A stretch of 64,000 bases of DNA from Pseudomonadota bacterium (GTDB lineage Bacteria > Pseudomonadota > Gammaproteobacteria > UBA1113). The stretch's first letter is position 1. Every line of letters starts with the position of its first letter. The translations under genes were made by a program, and so were the position numbers. The notes under the pieces were generated by a model. It saw only the letters and a program-made list of their open reading frames with translations. It made no database searches and was not told where the DNA came from. The DNA lies in NCBI GenBank assembly GCA_021781965.1, contig JAJXVU010000010.1, positions 1-64,000 of the forward strand, read 5' to 3'. This document shows positions 8,815 to 19,000 of this stretch, piece by piece.

Positions 8815-11232
8815 TTAGCGGGGCCGCATTCCTCTGTTAGATAGGTCCTCAGAAATAGTATCTGAATCCAGATCTATATCTATTTCAGGAATAATCTCTG
8901 CATCCATATCTATTTCAGGAATAGTATCTGCATCTATATCTATTTCAGAAATAATCTCTGTACCCTGATCTATGTCATCTGCAGGAGGAGTCAATGGCCT
9001 AAACATAGATGGTCCTGAAGAAGAAGTGGTCGGAGCGTGGAGTCCTGGTGGATGCAAGGGTGTGTCTGTAGGTAAGGTGGCTGTTTCTTCTACTGGCACA
9101 AATTTTAACTCAACGTCAACTAATCTAGAGACGCCATTTGATCCTAGCGACTTGGCCGGGTTTCGGCCTATCATTCGTACAGTCTCAACTCTGGATGCGT
9201 CATTTGAAAAGCCCGGGGACGTAGTAGGGTTTTGATCTATCACCCGCACAGTCTCACCGCTGGAGGAGGTGGGAACTTTTATTCTCAAATTAGGCCTTGG
9301 GCTCAATATAGTGCTTGGAGAAGCAGCAGGGGTAGGAAAAAGTCCAGGTGGCAGTGTAGATGATGCTATAGCTTTTGGGGCTGGTTGCTTAGAAACAGGC
9401 AAAGATACTGCTTTCTCTGTTGAACCGGTGGAAACGTGTGTGTTAACTAAGGGTACAGAGCGTGCATGATGTTGGGTAGTAGCCTCTTTTTTTAAAAGGG
9501 GAAAAAACCCAAAAATTCCTTTTTTTTGCGATTCTTTAACCGGAGCACTTTGTACTAAACTTGCGGGGTCGATGTGGCGTTCCAATTCCGTAAATGCTTC
9601 TTCTGCCTGGCTCAATTTTTGCATTTCTGCCCAGCGACCCTCTATGTTTTTTCTTCGTTGAACTAAGGGTTGAAATTGAACCTGTGCCTCATCCATTATC
9701 TGTTGTAAACATCTTATTTTTTCTCCTAAGATTTCAATATTTTCTTCTTTTAGTTTGCTCATTTCCCTATAAAGCTTACGGTGATCTTTTAAACGGTGAT
9801 CTTTTAAATCTAAAAGGAGATCATTGACATCTTTCAAAAGCGATGCAGATTGATGTTTTAATGTAGAGTTAGGATCTGCAATCGTTTTTAACTTGCTGTA
9901 ATGCGAGTTAACTAGCTTTAAAAAGGCATCTTCCTCTATAGGTTCTGAGGTTTCTGCTGCTTGAAAGAGTGCAAAGTGTATTAGCTCTCTATATTGCTTA
10001 GTAAATCGCTCCTTCAATGATGCTTCTACCTCTGAGTTAGCATAAATCATGCACATTTTAAGGTAACTGGCCATTAATCTTTGTTGAATAAACTCATCGG
10101 TAAAATGCTTAGTATCTTCTGGCGCTATTTTCCCTCTGATATATGCGCCCAAAGTCTTTTGCAGTTCTCCATCTACATCAATTCTTAATTTTTCTATTGA
10201 GGGCTGATTGTCAGGATATAAAAAGGCTCTAATATGAGGCTGTAATGCTTCTTGATAACCTCTATATAGTCCATAAATCATATTTAACTTATCTACGAAT
10301 GACAAAGTATCATTTTTCACCACATCTTTTACTTTCTCAATTAAGGCATTGATCTCAAATAGGATGGTTTGGTTCATCAATTTGAGTTCCTCTTTTCCGC
10401 TCTGAATAAACAGATCATTAAGGGTCCTTTCAATAAAAGTTTCCAACTCATTACGTGTTATCTGGGTCGAAAAAGTATGCACTTTTCTCAATCGAGATTT
10501 CAATGCCATAGGAAACTTACTTTTATTTACCTCTATCCTAGCGATTTCTTGGGGAGTAAAGGGATCACGTTTAAGCGCTTTATTTTCTTCTTCACTTAAA
10601 TTATCTAAGGCTCTTTCTCGCCATTCTCCCTGGACATTGCCATACACGTGCCATCCGCCTGGTTTTTTTATAAAGAGAGGAATATTTTGTTCTTTAGCCT
10701 TATTTTGATCTTCTACACTTAAAGAAGAATCATCGTCACCTAGAAATATAATTGTGACGTCACATGCTTCTGCTCCCTTCGTTCTTTCAATTTTTCTCTT
10801 AACATGCGGTTTATAAGCTTCGAAAGATTGTAGAAATCTTTGCACATCTTTGGCCAGGGCTTCATCATATGCGATCGAATTAAGTGCAGGGTTGTGTACC
10901 CGCATTCCTAAATAATATCCATTATGTAGTCCCCATAGCTGGCGTAATTTCGCTACTATCTTTTCATCATCGCTATAGATAGTACCCAAATACATTAGCT
11001 TTGCAAAGAAGTCTTGCTGGAAATTTCCTATTGTATCAATTAGCCCAATATAATGCTCGATATCTATTAGAGCATGGGGGCATTCATTTCCAAAATGGGA
11101 AAATTGCTTCTTACACGCTTGGCGTGCATCTTCTTTTGAAAAGCGACTATCGTTTAATATAGTCATTGCGGCTTCTAAAGTGTTTACATCTAGCTCTCTT
11201 ACTAGATCGACTAAGTTTGCATTGGCGGACAT
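8815..11232 (-). CDS. Unrecognised 805-aa coiled-coil protein with acidic repeat tail; candidate effector
   Basis: No family was recognised. Residues 1-530 are largely alpha-helical and charged, with likely coiled coil around 480-560 (KLYREMSKLKEENIEILGEK). Residues 570-740 are Ser/Pro/Thr-rich and probably disordered. Residues about 755-795 hold 10-aa tandem repeats of the type EIDIDADTIP, with a matching ~30-bp DNA repeat near 8873-8965. There is no signal peptide. The ATG has GAGGAGAAGG upstream. Its promoter carries a PmrA-type box 7 bp above a -10 (11285-11317), like the small genes near 51-52 kb. That supports, by inference, a secreted type IV effector. Confidence 0.7.
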   Translation of the reverse strand: MSANANLVDLVRELDVNTLEAAMTILNDSRFSKEDARQACKKQFSHFGNECPHALIDIEHYIGLIDTIGNFQQDFFAKLMYLGTIYSDDEKIVAKLRQLWGLHNGYYLGMRVHNPALNSIAYDEALAKDVQRFLQSFEAYKPHVKRKIERTKGAEACDVTIIFLGDDDSSLSVEDQNKAKEQNIPLFIKKPGGWHVYGNVQGEWRERALDNLSEEENKALKRDPFTPQEIARIEVNKSKFPMALKSRLRKVHTFSTQITRNELETFIERTLNDLFIQSGKEELKLMNQTILFEINALIEKVKDVVKNDTLSFVDKLNMIYGLYRGYQEALQPHIRAFLYPDNQPSIEKLRIDVDGELQKTLGAYIRGKIAPEDTKHFTDEFIQQRLMASYLKMCMIYANSEVEASLKERFTKQYRELIHFALFQAAETSEPIEEDAFLKLVNSHYSKLKTIADPNSTLKHQSASLLKDVNDLLLDLKDHRLKDHRKLYREMSKLKEENIEILGEKIRCLQQIMDEAQVQFQPLVQRRKNIEGRWAEMQKLSQAEEAFTELERHIDPASLVQSAPVKESQKKGIFGFFPLLKKEATTQHHARSVPLVNTHVSTGSTEKAVSLPVSKQPAPKAIASSTLPPGLFPTPAASPSTILSPRPNLRIKVPTSSSGETVRVIDQNPTTSPGFSNDASRVETVRMIGRNPAKSLGSNGVSRLVDVELKFVPVEETATLPTDTPLHPPGLHAPTTSSSGPSMFRPLTPPADDIDQGTEIISEIDIDADTIPEIDMDAEIIPEIDIDLDSDTISEDLSNRGMRPR
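8873..8965. repeat. ~30-bp tandem repeat encoding acidic decapeptides
   Basis: About three units of ATCTATTTCAGGAATA-type sequence with a 30-bp period, in frame with the minus-strand 805-aa protein. They encode (E/P)EIDIDADTI-like decapeptides. Unit number could vary between strains by slippage without breaking the frame. Confidence 0.7.
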
Positions 11233-11284
11233 TTTTACCTTCTCCTCATAGGAACGTTATTGTTGACTTAATTATTGTACATAT

Positions 11285-11317
11285 ATTCTACACGAGAAAC
11301 CTTAAGGAAATATTAAT
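11285..11317 (-). promoter_or_regulatory. PmrA-type box and -10 of the 805-aa protein gene
   Basis: On the minus strand: ATTAATATT-TC-CTTAAGGTT (11317 down to 11298), then exactly 7 bp, then -10 TAGAAT (11290-11285). The direct repeat fits the published Legionella PmrA consensus (cTTAATatT-N2-cTTAATatT) and replaces a -35 box. The same layout is seen at 51098 and 52573. The rest of the 11233-11534 gap is AT-rich and holds the kinase gene's 5' region; no clear promoter for that gene was found. Confidence 0.7.
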
Positions 11318-11534
11318 TCCTTAAGAAAAAGATTGACATTCTTTAATTATTTTTTAAGCCCTTGAAAATTAATAAGATATATTTGTATACCCATCTTTCT
11401 TAGGCATATTATAAATTGTATAAATGCAGCAAAGACTTTATAATTATGATTAATAATTAAGGTTTTATTAAAAGCAGCTTTTTGAGAGTTGAATCCTTAT
11501 TTTAGAAATAGACATATAAAAGAGGACATTCATT

Positions 11535-12800
11535 ATGCCTTTCCCATCCATTGCAGAAACGGAGCTACATAAAAAAATCTACAGGAATCAGAATAGGTTA
11601 TTGCTTCAACATATCCGCCAAAATAATTCTGAACAAGACTTGAAGCATATGCAAATCGTTAGATTTGGCAACAATTGCATTGCTATTCATCGTCCTCCCA
11701 AAAGCACTCTGCTTAACGGCGGTAGAGGAACAATTTATGCCGCATATCCTATCAAACAAGATGGTACGATAGAGAGAAATGAAGATGCTGAACTCAGGGT
11801 TAAAATAATAAAAGACAGTAGTGCTATTCTAAAAAATATGGCGCAGAAAAAAGAAGAATACGAAGCTATTCAACAAGAAGCGATGAATGATAACCATGTC
11901 TTTTCAACGAGAATGACCATTATTCCACAGCCGAAAAAGAAAAAAGGAAAAACTGTTTATGAAATCATGTTTCTGATGTCAAAAGTACCGGGAGATAGAC
12001 TGGATAGTTTATTAACAGAAGGTAAATTCGCAAAAAAAGCTTTAACACCAGAACACAGAATACGTCTTGCACTTCATATTGTTAACTTTTATATAGCATT
12101 ACATAACAAAGGCGTGTTGCATGGGGACATTAAAATTGAAAACCTACATATCGATTTAGATTCATTGCAAGTCTGGGGTCTGGATATTGCTCCTTGTTAT
12201 AACAAACTAACAGCAGCTCCTGAAATAATAGCATCTGAAGGGAGCGCAAACGCAATATCAGCGGCATCTGATATCTATGCCATTGCACAAGACTTATTAG
12301 CACCTATCTTTTCTGGTCTGCGCCCTGAAAAAGACGAGCAGGGAAATATACCATGGGCCTCAATACAGTCCCTAATTATTCAAAACTTCAATACGGATCC
12401 CGATTGTACGCGTGAAAACTTCGTATCACAAACCATTCACGATGTTTTATTGGACATGCATGCCCGTGCTCCACAAGACAGGATGTTGCTGGAAGATGTA
12501 AAAGATAAACTACAACAATGTCTGCAAGAAATAATACCGAGCAATGCGTATGAGCTTGATGAAACCAGTTCGGAGCAATGGCAACAACATCAAAAGCATC
12601 AAAAGCAACTTCGTTCCTTAGACCTCATATTAAATAATCCTGAATATAATGTGCCTCTGGACTATGCTATCGATTTAGACGGAGGTAAAGCGGTTTTAGT
12701 GCAACAAGCCTCTGCCAATAAACACAGGTTTTTTCACCCTATATCTAATTTATTTTCGCATAAACACAGAGATGTCTCTAGCCCCGCTTTTAAGCTATGA
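11535..12800 (+). CDS. Eukaryotic-like protein kinase, probable effector
   Basis: A 421-aa protein with the protein kinase fold in order: a glycine-rich loop (G62-G-R-G-T-I-Y), a candidate VAIK-type lysine K90 (LRVKIIK), a possible helix-C glutamate near E115, the catalytic loop H196-G-D-I-K-I-E-N203 with D198, a metal-binding D217 in WGLDIAP (in place of DFG), and D246 in SDIYAIAQDL (subdomain IX). Key residues are present, so it is probably active. No transmembrane or PASTA region is present, unlike bacterial PknB receptors, so a translocated effector is more likely. AGAGGA precedes the ATG. The last ~90 residues are unrecognised. Confidence 0.72.
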   Translation: MPFPSIAETELHKKIYRNQNRLLLQHIRQNNSEQDLKHMQIVRFGNNCIAIHRPPKSTLLNGGRGTIYAAYPIKQDGTIERNEDAELRVKIIKDSSAILKNMAQKKEEYEAIQQEAMNDNHVFSTRMTIIPQPKKKKGKTVYEIMFLMSKVPGDRLDSLLTEGKFAKKALTPEHRIRLALHIVNFYIALHNKGVLHGDIKIENLHIDLDSLQVWGLDIAPCYNKLTAAPEIIASEGSANAISAASDIYAIAQDLLAPIFSGLRPEKDEQGNIPWASIQSLIIQNFNTDPDCTRENFVSQTIHDVLLDMHARAPQDRMLLEDVKDKLQQCLQEIIPSNAYELDETSSEQWQQHQKHQKQLRSLDLILNNPEYNVPLDYAIDLDGGKAVLVQQASANKHRFFHPISNLFSHKHRDVSSPAFKL

Positions 12801-12861
12801 TTGAACTAGGCCCATTGGACTGGTAAAAATAGTGGCGATAAGCAGTCTAACTACCGTTATT

Positions 12862-13476
<615 letters not shown>

Positions 13477-13510
13477 TCATTACAGTATATAGTACCTTTT
13501 GGAAAAATAC

Positions 13511-13993
13511 ATGGGCAAAGAGATTATAATTAACTTAAAATTACAAACTTTAGAGTTGCACGAAGGCAAAGATTGTTTAGCACGTTACACCATTTCCAGT
13601 GGCAAAAATGGCATAGGGCAAGAGATGGGTAGTGAGCAAACACCCTTAGGTCGTCACATGATTTATCGCAAAATTGGCGCCGATGCGCCGATTAACACTG
13701 TTTTTGTATACAGACGCCCTACGGGAGAAATCTATACGCCGCACTTAGAAGCAGCGGAACCCGGACGAGATTGGATATTAACGCGTATCCTATGGCTGAT
13801 GGGATTAGAGCCCGGCTACAATCGTTTTGGGCAGCGCGATACACGCAACCGGCATATTTACATACACGGTACGCCAGACAGCACAGTTATTGGACAGCCC
13901 GGTTCTAAGGGCTGTATCCGCATGCGTAATTTAGATATAATCGATCTCTTTGATGTGGTCGAAGAAGGGTGTTTGGTGACGCTTCAGCCCTAG
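13511..13993 (+). CDS. L,D-transpeptidase (YkuD family) without signal peptide
   Basis: The YkuD catalytic signature is present: HIYIHGTPDSTVIGQPGSKGCIRM, with H of IHGT and C of SKGCIRM. The family makes 3-3 peptidoglycan crosslinks or anchors proteins to the wall. The domain begins almost at the N-terminus (IIINLKLQTLELHEG). No signal peptide or TM helix is seen, so export is unexplained; a cytoplasmic or non-classical role is possible. The ATG at 13511 is chosen; a TTG at 13499 is less likely. Confidence 0.8.
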   Translation: MGKEIIINLKLQTLELHEGKDCLARYTISSGKNGIGQEMGSEQTPLGRHMIYRKIGADAPINTVFVYRRPTGEIYTPHLEAAEPGRDWILTRILWLMGLEPGYNRFGQRDTRNRHIYIHGTPDSTVIGQPGSKGCIRMRNLDIIDLFDVVEEGCLVTLQP

Positions 13994-14027
13994 CCCAAAC
14001 GGCTACGACAATTTTATAAGGTGTTAA

Positions 14028-14375
14028 ATGAGTAAAACAAACGCAATATTATATAAGATTACTTTTGTACAAAATGACAACGTGGTTGAAATGTATGCCA
14101 AAAATGTGGCCGAATCGGATATGTTTGGCTTTATTATTGTAGAAAACCTAGTATTTGGTGAAACCACAAGCATTGTTGTCGATCCCAGCGAAGAACGTTT
14201 AAAAGAACAATTCAGGGGCGTCAAAAGAACCTATATCCCCATGCATACCGTGTTGCGCATCGATGAGGTTGAAAAAGCCGCCAGTGGTAAAATCACCGCG
14301 CGTGTACAACCCGCAAGCAAAATTACACCCTTACCCAGCAGTATTTATAGTGATCCCGGTAAGGACAAAAAATAA
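14028..14375 (+). CDS. DUF1820 family protein
   Basis: A 115-aa protein of unknown function. The conserved core IVVDPSEERLKEQFRGVKRTYIPMHTVLRIDEVEK matches the DUF1820 family of gammaproteobacteria. It is soluble, with no signal. Its stop overlaps the nagZ start (TAATG), so the two are translationally coupled. Confidence 0.8.
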   Translation: MSKTNAILYKITFVQNDNVVEMYAKNVAESDMFGFIIVENLVFGETTSIVVDPSEERLKEQFRGVKRTYIPMHTVLRIDEVEKAASGKITARVQPASKITPLPSSIYSDPGKDKK

Positions 14376-15316
14376 TGCTAGGACCTTTAATTGTAGGCAT
14401 CAAAGGACAAACGCTGACCTACGAAGACAAAATACTATTGCAACAGCCCCTCATTGGCGGTGTCATCTTGTTTGCACGCAACTATAACGATGTGGCGCAA
14501 CTGCGCGCTTTGGTCGCCGAAATTAAAGCTTTACGCTCACCCGCATTATGGGTGTCAGTGGATCATGAAGGCGGAAGAGTGCAACGCTTTATTAATGGCT
14601 TTACGCGCTTGCCTAGTTTAGGGCCATTGGGTACGCTTTATGAAAGTGATCCTGCAGCAGCTTTGCAACAAACCAATGAATGGGGTTTTTGCATGGCGCA
14701 TGAATTGTTGGCCGTAGGAGTCGATATGAGTTTTGCGCCGGTTATCGATCTAAATAAAAATAAATTAAGCCTAATTGGCGATAGAAGTTTTAATCGAAAT
14801 GTGGATATCGTGACGGTTATGGCCAAAGCCTGGTGCGATGGCGTGCATAAAGCAGGTATGAAAACTTGCGGCAAGCATTTTCCGGGACATGGCGATGTGA
14901 CTGTAGATTCGCACGATGGCTTGCCAGTGGATAATCGCAGTTATGCTCAGGTGGAGGCAGATGATTTAATCCCCTTTATGCGATTGATACAAGAAGACGC
15001 GTTAGATGCAATAATGCCCGCGCACATCGTTTTTCCACAAGTAGATGATAAACCCGCTGGCTTTTCTGCTATTTGGATGCAAGACATTTTGCGCCAGCAA
15101 TGTCAATTTAAAGGTGTTATCATCAGTGATGATTTGGGCATGGGTGGGGCAGTAGGGATGGGCGCTTATTCACAACGTTTACACAGCGCCTTGAACGCGG
15201 GCTGCGATTTAGTGTTATTATGTAATGATCACCCAGGTATTCAAGAATGTGTGGAAACAATTACCGTAGATGCTACGTTTGATCGTAGCGCGAACATTAA
15301 ACAATTATACTCATAG
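14375..15316 (+). CDS. nagZ: Beta-N-acetylhexosaminidase (cell wall recycling)
   Basis: A GH3 enzyme of 313 aa that removes GlcNAc from GlcNAc-anhydroMurNAc peptides in the cytoplasm; AnmK (window start) works on the product. VSVDHEGGRVQRF and KHFPGHGDVTVDSHDGLP, the latter holding the NagZ catalytic D/H loop, are clear, and IISDDLGMGGA carries the nucleophile aspartate. The stop codon and last two sense codons (Y-S) fall inside repeat A copy 3, so insertion appears to have redefined the C-terminus. Confidence 0.92.
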   Translation: MLGPLIVGIKGQTLTYEDKILLQQPLIGGVILFARNYNDVAQLRALVAEIKALRSPALWVSVDHEGGRVQRFINGFTRLPSLGPLGTLYESDPAAALQQTNEWGFCMAHELLAVGVDMSFAPVIDLNKNKLSLIGDRSFNRNVDIVTVMAKAWCDGVHKAGMKTCGKHFPGHGDVTVDSHDGLPVDNRSYAQVEADDLIPFMRLIQEDALDAIMPAHIVFPQVDDKPAGFSAIWMQDILRQQCQFKGVIISDDLGMGGAVGMGAYSQRLHSALNAGCDLVLLCNDHPGIQECVETITVDATFDRSANIKQLYS

Positions 15317-15430
15317 CAGTTGATTTTTAGGCGAGGCGCCTAGCTCTCGAGCACCAGGAGTGTAGTACTCTACATGACTGGCGCGAGATGGGCGAAGGCA
15401 ACAAAGCCTAAGAATCAAATGCGAAGAGTA
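15308..15430. repeat. Palindromic repeat family A, copy 3, inverted (123 bp)
   Basis: Opposite orientation to copies 1 and 2, with ends TATACTC...GAGTATA. The inner arms CTCGAGCACCAG and CTGGCGCGAG can pair, giving a long imperfect hairpin. It overlaps the nagZ stop codon and ends 11 bp before the next gene, so it may act as a transcript hairpin between them. Confidence 0.85.
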
Positions 15431-15441
15431 TAAATAATAGG

Positions 15442-16008
15442 ATGAATACTATGTTACCAGAAAATATCAAAGCAGTTTACCAACGTGCCACTTGCCTATA
15501 TAGGCGAGAAGAAGTTGAATTGGCTATAGATAGCATGGCTACTGAAATTCATCAAGCCATAGCCAATGAAAATCCGGTTTTATTGTGCGTTATGATAGGC
15601 GGCTTAGTCCCTATGGGTAGTTTATTATTGCGCTTGGATTTCCCCTTAGAATTACATTATGTACATGCTTCACGTTATCATGGGGAAATTAAGGGAAGCA
15701 ATTTACAATGGAAGGCAAGTCCTAGTTTTGAAATTAAAGGTAGAACGGTTCTCATCGTCGATGACATCTTAGATAGTGGCTTAACCTTAGCGGCTATCGT
15801 TGATTATTGCAAAGAACAAGGCGCCGCCAAAGTATTAACGGCCGTATTGGTCGATAAAGAACATGTGCGTGAGCCTGGCGGTTTAGAAAGGGCGGATTTC
15901 TATGGTTTGCAAGTAGAAGATCGCTATATATTCGGCTACGGCATGGATTACAAAGAATACTTACGCAACGCGCCGGGTATTTTTGTTGTAGATCCCCAGG
16001 ATGAATGA
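15442..16008 (+). CDS. hpt: Hypoxanthine-guanine phosphoribosyltransferase
   Basis: A purine salvage enzyme joining hypoxanthine or guanine to PRPP. The PRPP-binding loop [14 protein letters not shown] and the upstream GGLVPMG and YHGE motifs place it in the type I phosphoribosyltransferases, closest to HPRT. 188 aa. An ATG at 15451 (MLPENIK) has better RBS spacing (AGGAT) and may be the true start. Substrate choice (hypoxanthine against xanthine/guanine) cannot be fixed by eye. Confidence 0.78.
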   Translation: MNTMLPENIKAVYQRATCLYRREEVELAIDSMATEIHQAIANENPVLLCVMIGGLVPMGSLLLRLDFPLELHYVHASRYHGEIKGSNLQWKASPSFEIKGRTVLIVDDILDSGLTLAAIVDYCKEQGAAKVLTAVLVDKEHVREPGGLERADFYGLQVEDRYIFGYGMDYKEYLRNAPGIFVVDPQDE

Positions 16009-16020
16009 TTTGGTCAGCAG

Positions 16021-19000
16021 TCACTTCTCAATACTATAAAACACGTCTATACCTTGCGCATTAGTATTAGATTCAGAACGCAGGATAAAATGTTTAGACA
16101 GTTGATAGCGTATGCGCAGAATATTAATGGGTTCAATCAATCCTATGCTGTAATCTACGAATAATTTAGGTGATAAGGCCTTGCCTAATACCAGAGAAGT
16201 ATTGTCTACCAACGATTGGCTTTGAGTGTCATATTCTTGCTGCGATTGCACACCTATCTCATCTAAGCCTAATTCTTTTTGCAAACCATTCTTAGTTGCA
16301 GCTGTTTCTTTACCACCTATATCTAAGAAGGAAACGGCTTTTAATAATAGAGTCGTGTCAAAATCAGAACCAGAAGATTCTCCTTTGCCCAGGATTAAGT
16401 AAGATAAAATTTGTGATTGTGTGAAACCAGCGGGCTCAGAAAAGAAAGTAATAACGGGCACATCTACCGTGCCAGTAATGCGAGCGCCGAAGAGGACATC
16501 GCTTTGCAATGCACCGCTATAGACGGATGGATTCTTGCCTCCCGAACCAGTGGTATTATTTGGCGTAATATAGGTACTGACTATACGAGTCACCTCTACA
16601 TTCAGAGCAGGATTGGTCACTGCGCCGCCCGTGAAAATGACACGGCCCGTGCGGACTATTAGATTTTCGCCGCGCGCTTTATAACGGGCACCGATCATAC
16701 TAATTTGTCCTATACCGGTTGTTTGCGGACTATTTTCATTTTCTTGTACATCCACACTACCCGCCAAGCGTGCTGTTAAGCCTTTCACATTCAGATAGAC
16801 TTTATCACCTAAAATAATTTTTACATGAGTACGTATGGGTAAGCGTGTTTTTTCTTTCTTTTCTTTACCATTTACAAAGGTGACATCGCTGGATAAAGTA
16901 ACCGTGTCACCCAAGTCGATAGGACTTATTTGGGCATTAGGAATAGTGATTTGACCTTCTACCGTTAATAATTTATTCAACCAGGTTAAATGCAGCTGTG
17001 GCGAAGCGCTAACTTTATATTCTGTAGTGTTCATGGCAGTAATCGCATTACCATTAATTTGCAATTCGGTTTTGCGATTATTTGGGTTTAGATCTGTGTA
17101 TCCTTGTATCGTTAATACACCAGGATTGGTATTAATACGTCCATCATAGGTGATTTTGTTGTTTTGTGCTTGTGCGCTAAATTCTATAGGCGTTAAATGT
17201 AAACCTAAGGCGGGTATATCCAATTGTCCTTCTTTAAGCTGTACATTTCCTAAGAATTGAGGATCAGCTAGGGTACCGCTGATTTTCATATCGGCAGATA
17301 GCAGTCCTTTTAAGTTTTTTAATTGTGGATAAGCATTGGCGAGCAAGCCCAATTGTCTGGTGCTAAATTGTAAATAGCCACTGATGGGATTATTAGCCCA
17401 TTTGGGATCGCTTAAATTAAGTTTAGGTGCTAATAATTGCCAACGTATAGGCGGTTGGTCTAACATATTTAAATCCCCCTCCGCTGATAAACCATTTTGA
17501 GAAAGACTCACATCGATATGGCTGGCGCGAAAGGGTAGAGTAATGGGCTTGTCGTCGCTGTCTGCTATCACTTTGCCATCTGATAAAGCAAAATGAAAAC
17601 CCCCATTTTGAATATAATGACCATCTCCAGAGATATTGGCATCTATAGAAAAAGTACCGGCTACTTTTTGATTAGGCAAGAAAAATTGGGCAATGGTATT
17701 AATGGGGATACTTTTACCATTCATTTTGGCATTCAAACTTTTACCTTTTTGCCAATTCACATCACCGCACAGCATGGCTTTATCCATGTTGAAACAAGTG
17801 GTATTGACTAGCAATTCATTATTGCTGATTACAATAGAGTTCTTTTTCTGTAAGCGCATATTAAAATTGGTTTGTAAACTATCCAAGCCACCTTGCCAAG
17901 TTTGATTTTGATATTGCCCGCTTAAGGCGGCCGTTAATTTTTTACTGCCCCAGATGAGTGCCATATTGGCTTTTTGGCTGGCATTTTTATTACTGATGTC
18001 TAGAATGAGTGATTCTATAGGAGAGTCGTTTACATGTAAATTTTTGACTTCGGTATGCAGTGTGCCTGCGCGTGCAGGATCAAATGATCCTTTAAACTGC
18101 ATATTGGCTGCATCTAAACTATCTGTGCCTATAGTGACTTGGTTGGCAAGGAGTTCAGTCACGAGTTCAAACTGTGACCAATAATTATCTGCATCTAATG
18201 GGTAGGCGGATTGTGCTTGTAAGTGTCCTTGCAGGCGTTGTAGCGATAAACTTTTATCTATGAATATATCTCCTGCATTGACAGTGGCATCTATGTGCGG
18301 GCTCGCTGCAGTGCCAGTCCATTCGCCATTAGCAAAAAGATGACCTTTGCTGTCTGCGATTAAAGTTTCCATATGCGGAATAGCCAGTTTAAAATTGAAT
18401 TGTGCTTGTTGTTGGTATTTTCCATTTAATTGCAACGAGGCATCGTGCACTTTAATTTCGCTATTGTCAATCTGCCAATGATCACCATCACTGTGCATGG
18501 CAATATGGCCGTTCACAGGGTAACCGTGAATTTTGCCCGTTAAACTGGGAATGGCCCATTGGAAATGCGGTAGCCAAGTGACTTGCATAGGCGCAGCAAC
18601 AGTATTTTTTGTTTGACGTAAATTTACTGTGCTTAAGTTTAAACCGCTAAAATCACCCTGGCCTATTAATGCTACCACCGTATTTTTTTGAGTACCGAAC
18701 TGCAATTGTGAATTAAAAGCAATGCTGTAATTGGGCAATTTGCCATCAATTCTGAATTGACCATTAACGCTGTGCAAAGGTACATCGGGAATAAGATGCA
18801 GTTGCCCGTCGTTCCATTCGGCATTTAAGGTAAAACGCGGCTCGCCATTCATCAAAGCCGATACGCTGGCTTGCTGTAAATCCACCCACGGTTTTTGATC
18901 GTGTTCACCCACGACTAAGTGTTTAATCGAGCTATTGGTTAATTTAATCGAGAAGGGCAGTGTTAAATCTTCTAATAGTTTGGCGCGAGTTAAGGTACTG

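Noticed and set aside
8972-9469. Plus-strand open frames of 66-87 codons opposite the 805-aa gene
   Set aside because: They mirror the Ser/Pro-rich and acidic coding on the other strand and lack RBS and family features.
11342-11375. PmrA-like sequence (TTTAATTAT-TT-TTTAAGCCC) upstream of the kinase gene
   Set aside because: The half-sites match poorly, the linker is not TC and no good -10 lies 7 bp downstream. Not comparable to the three clear sites.
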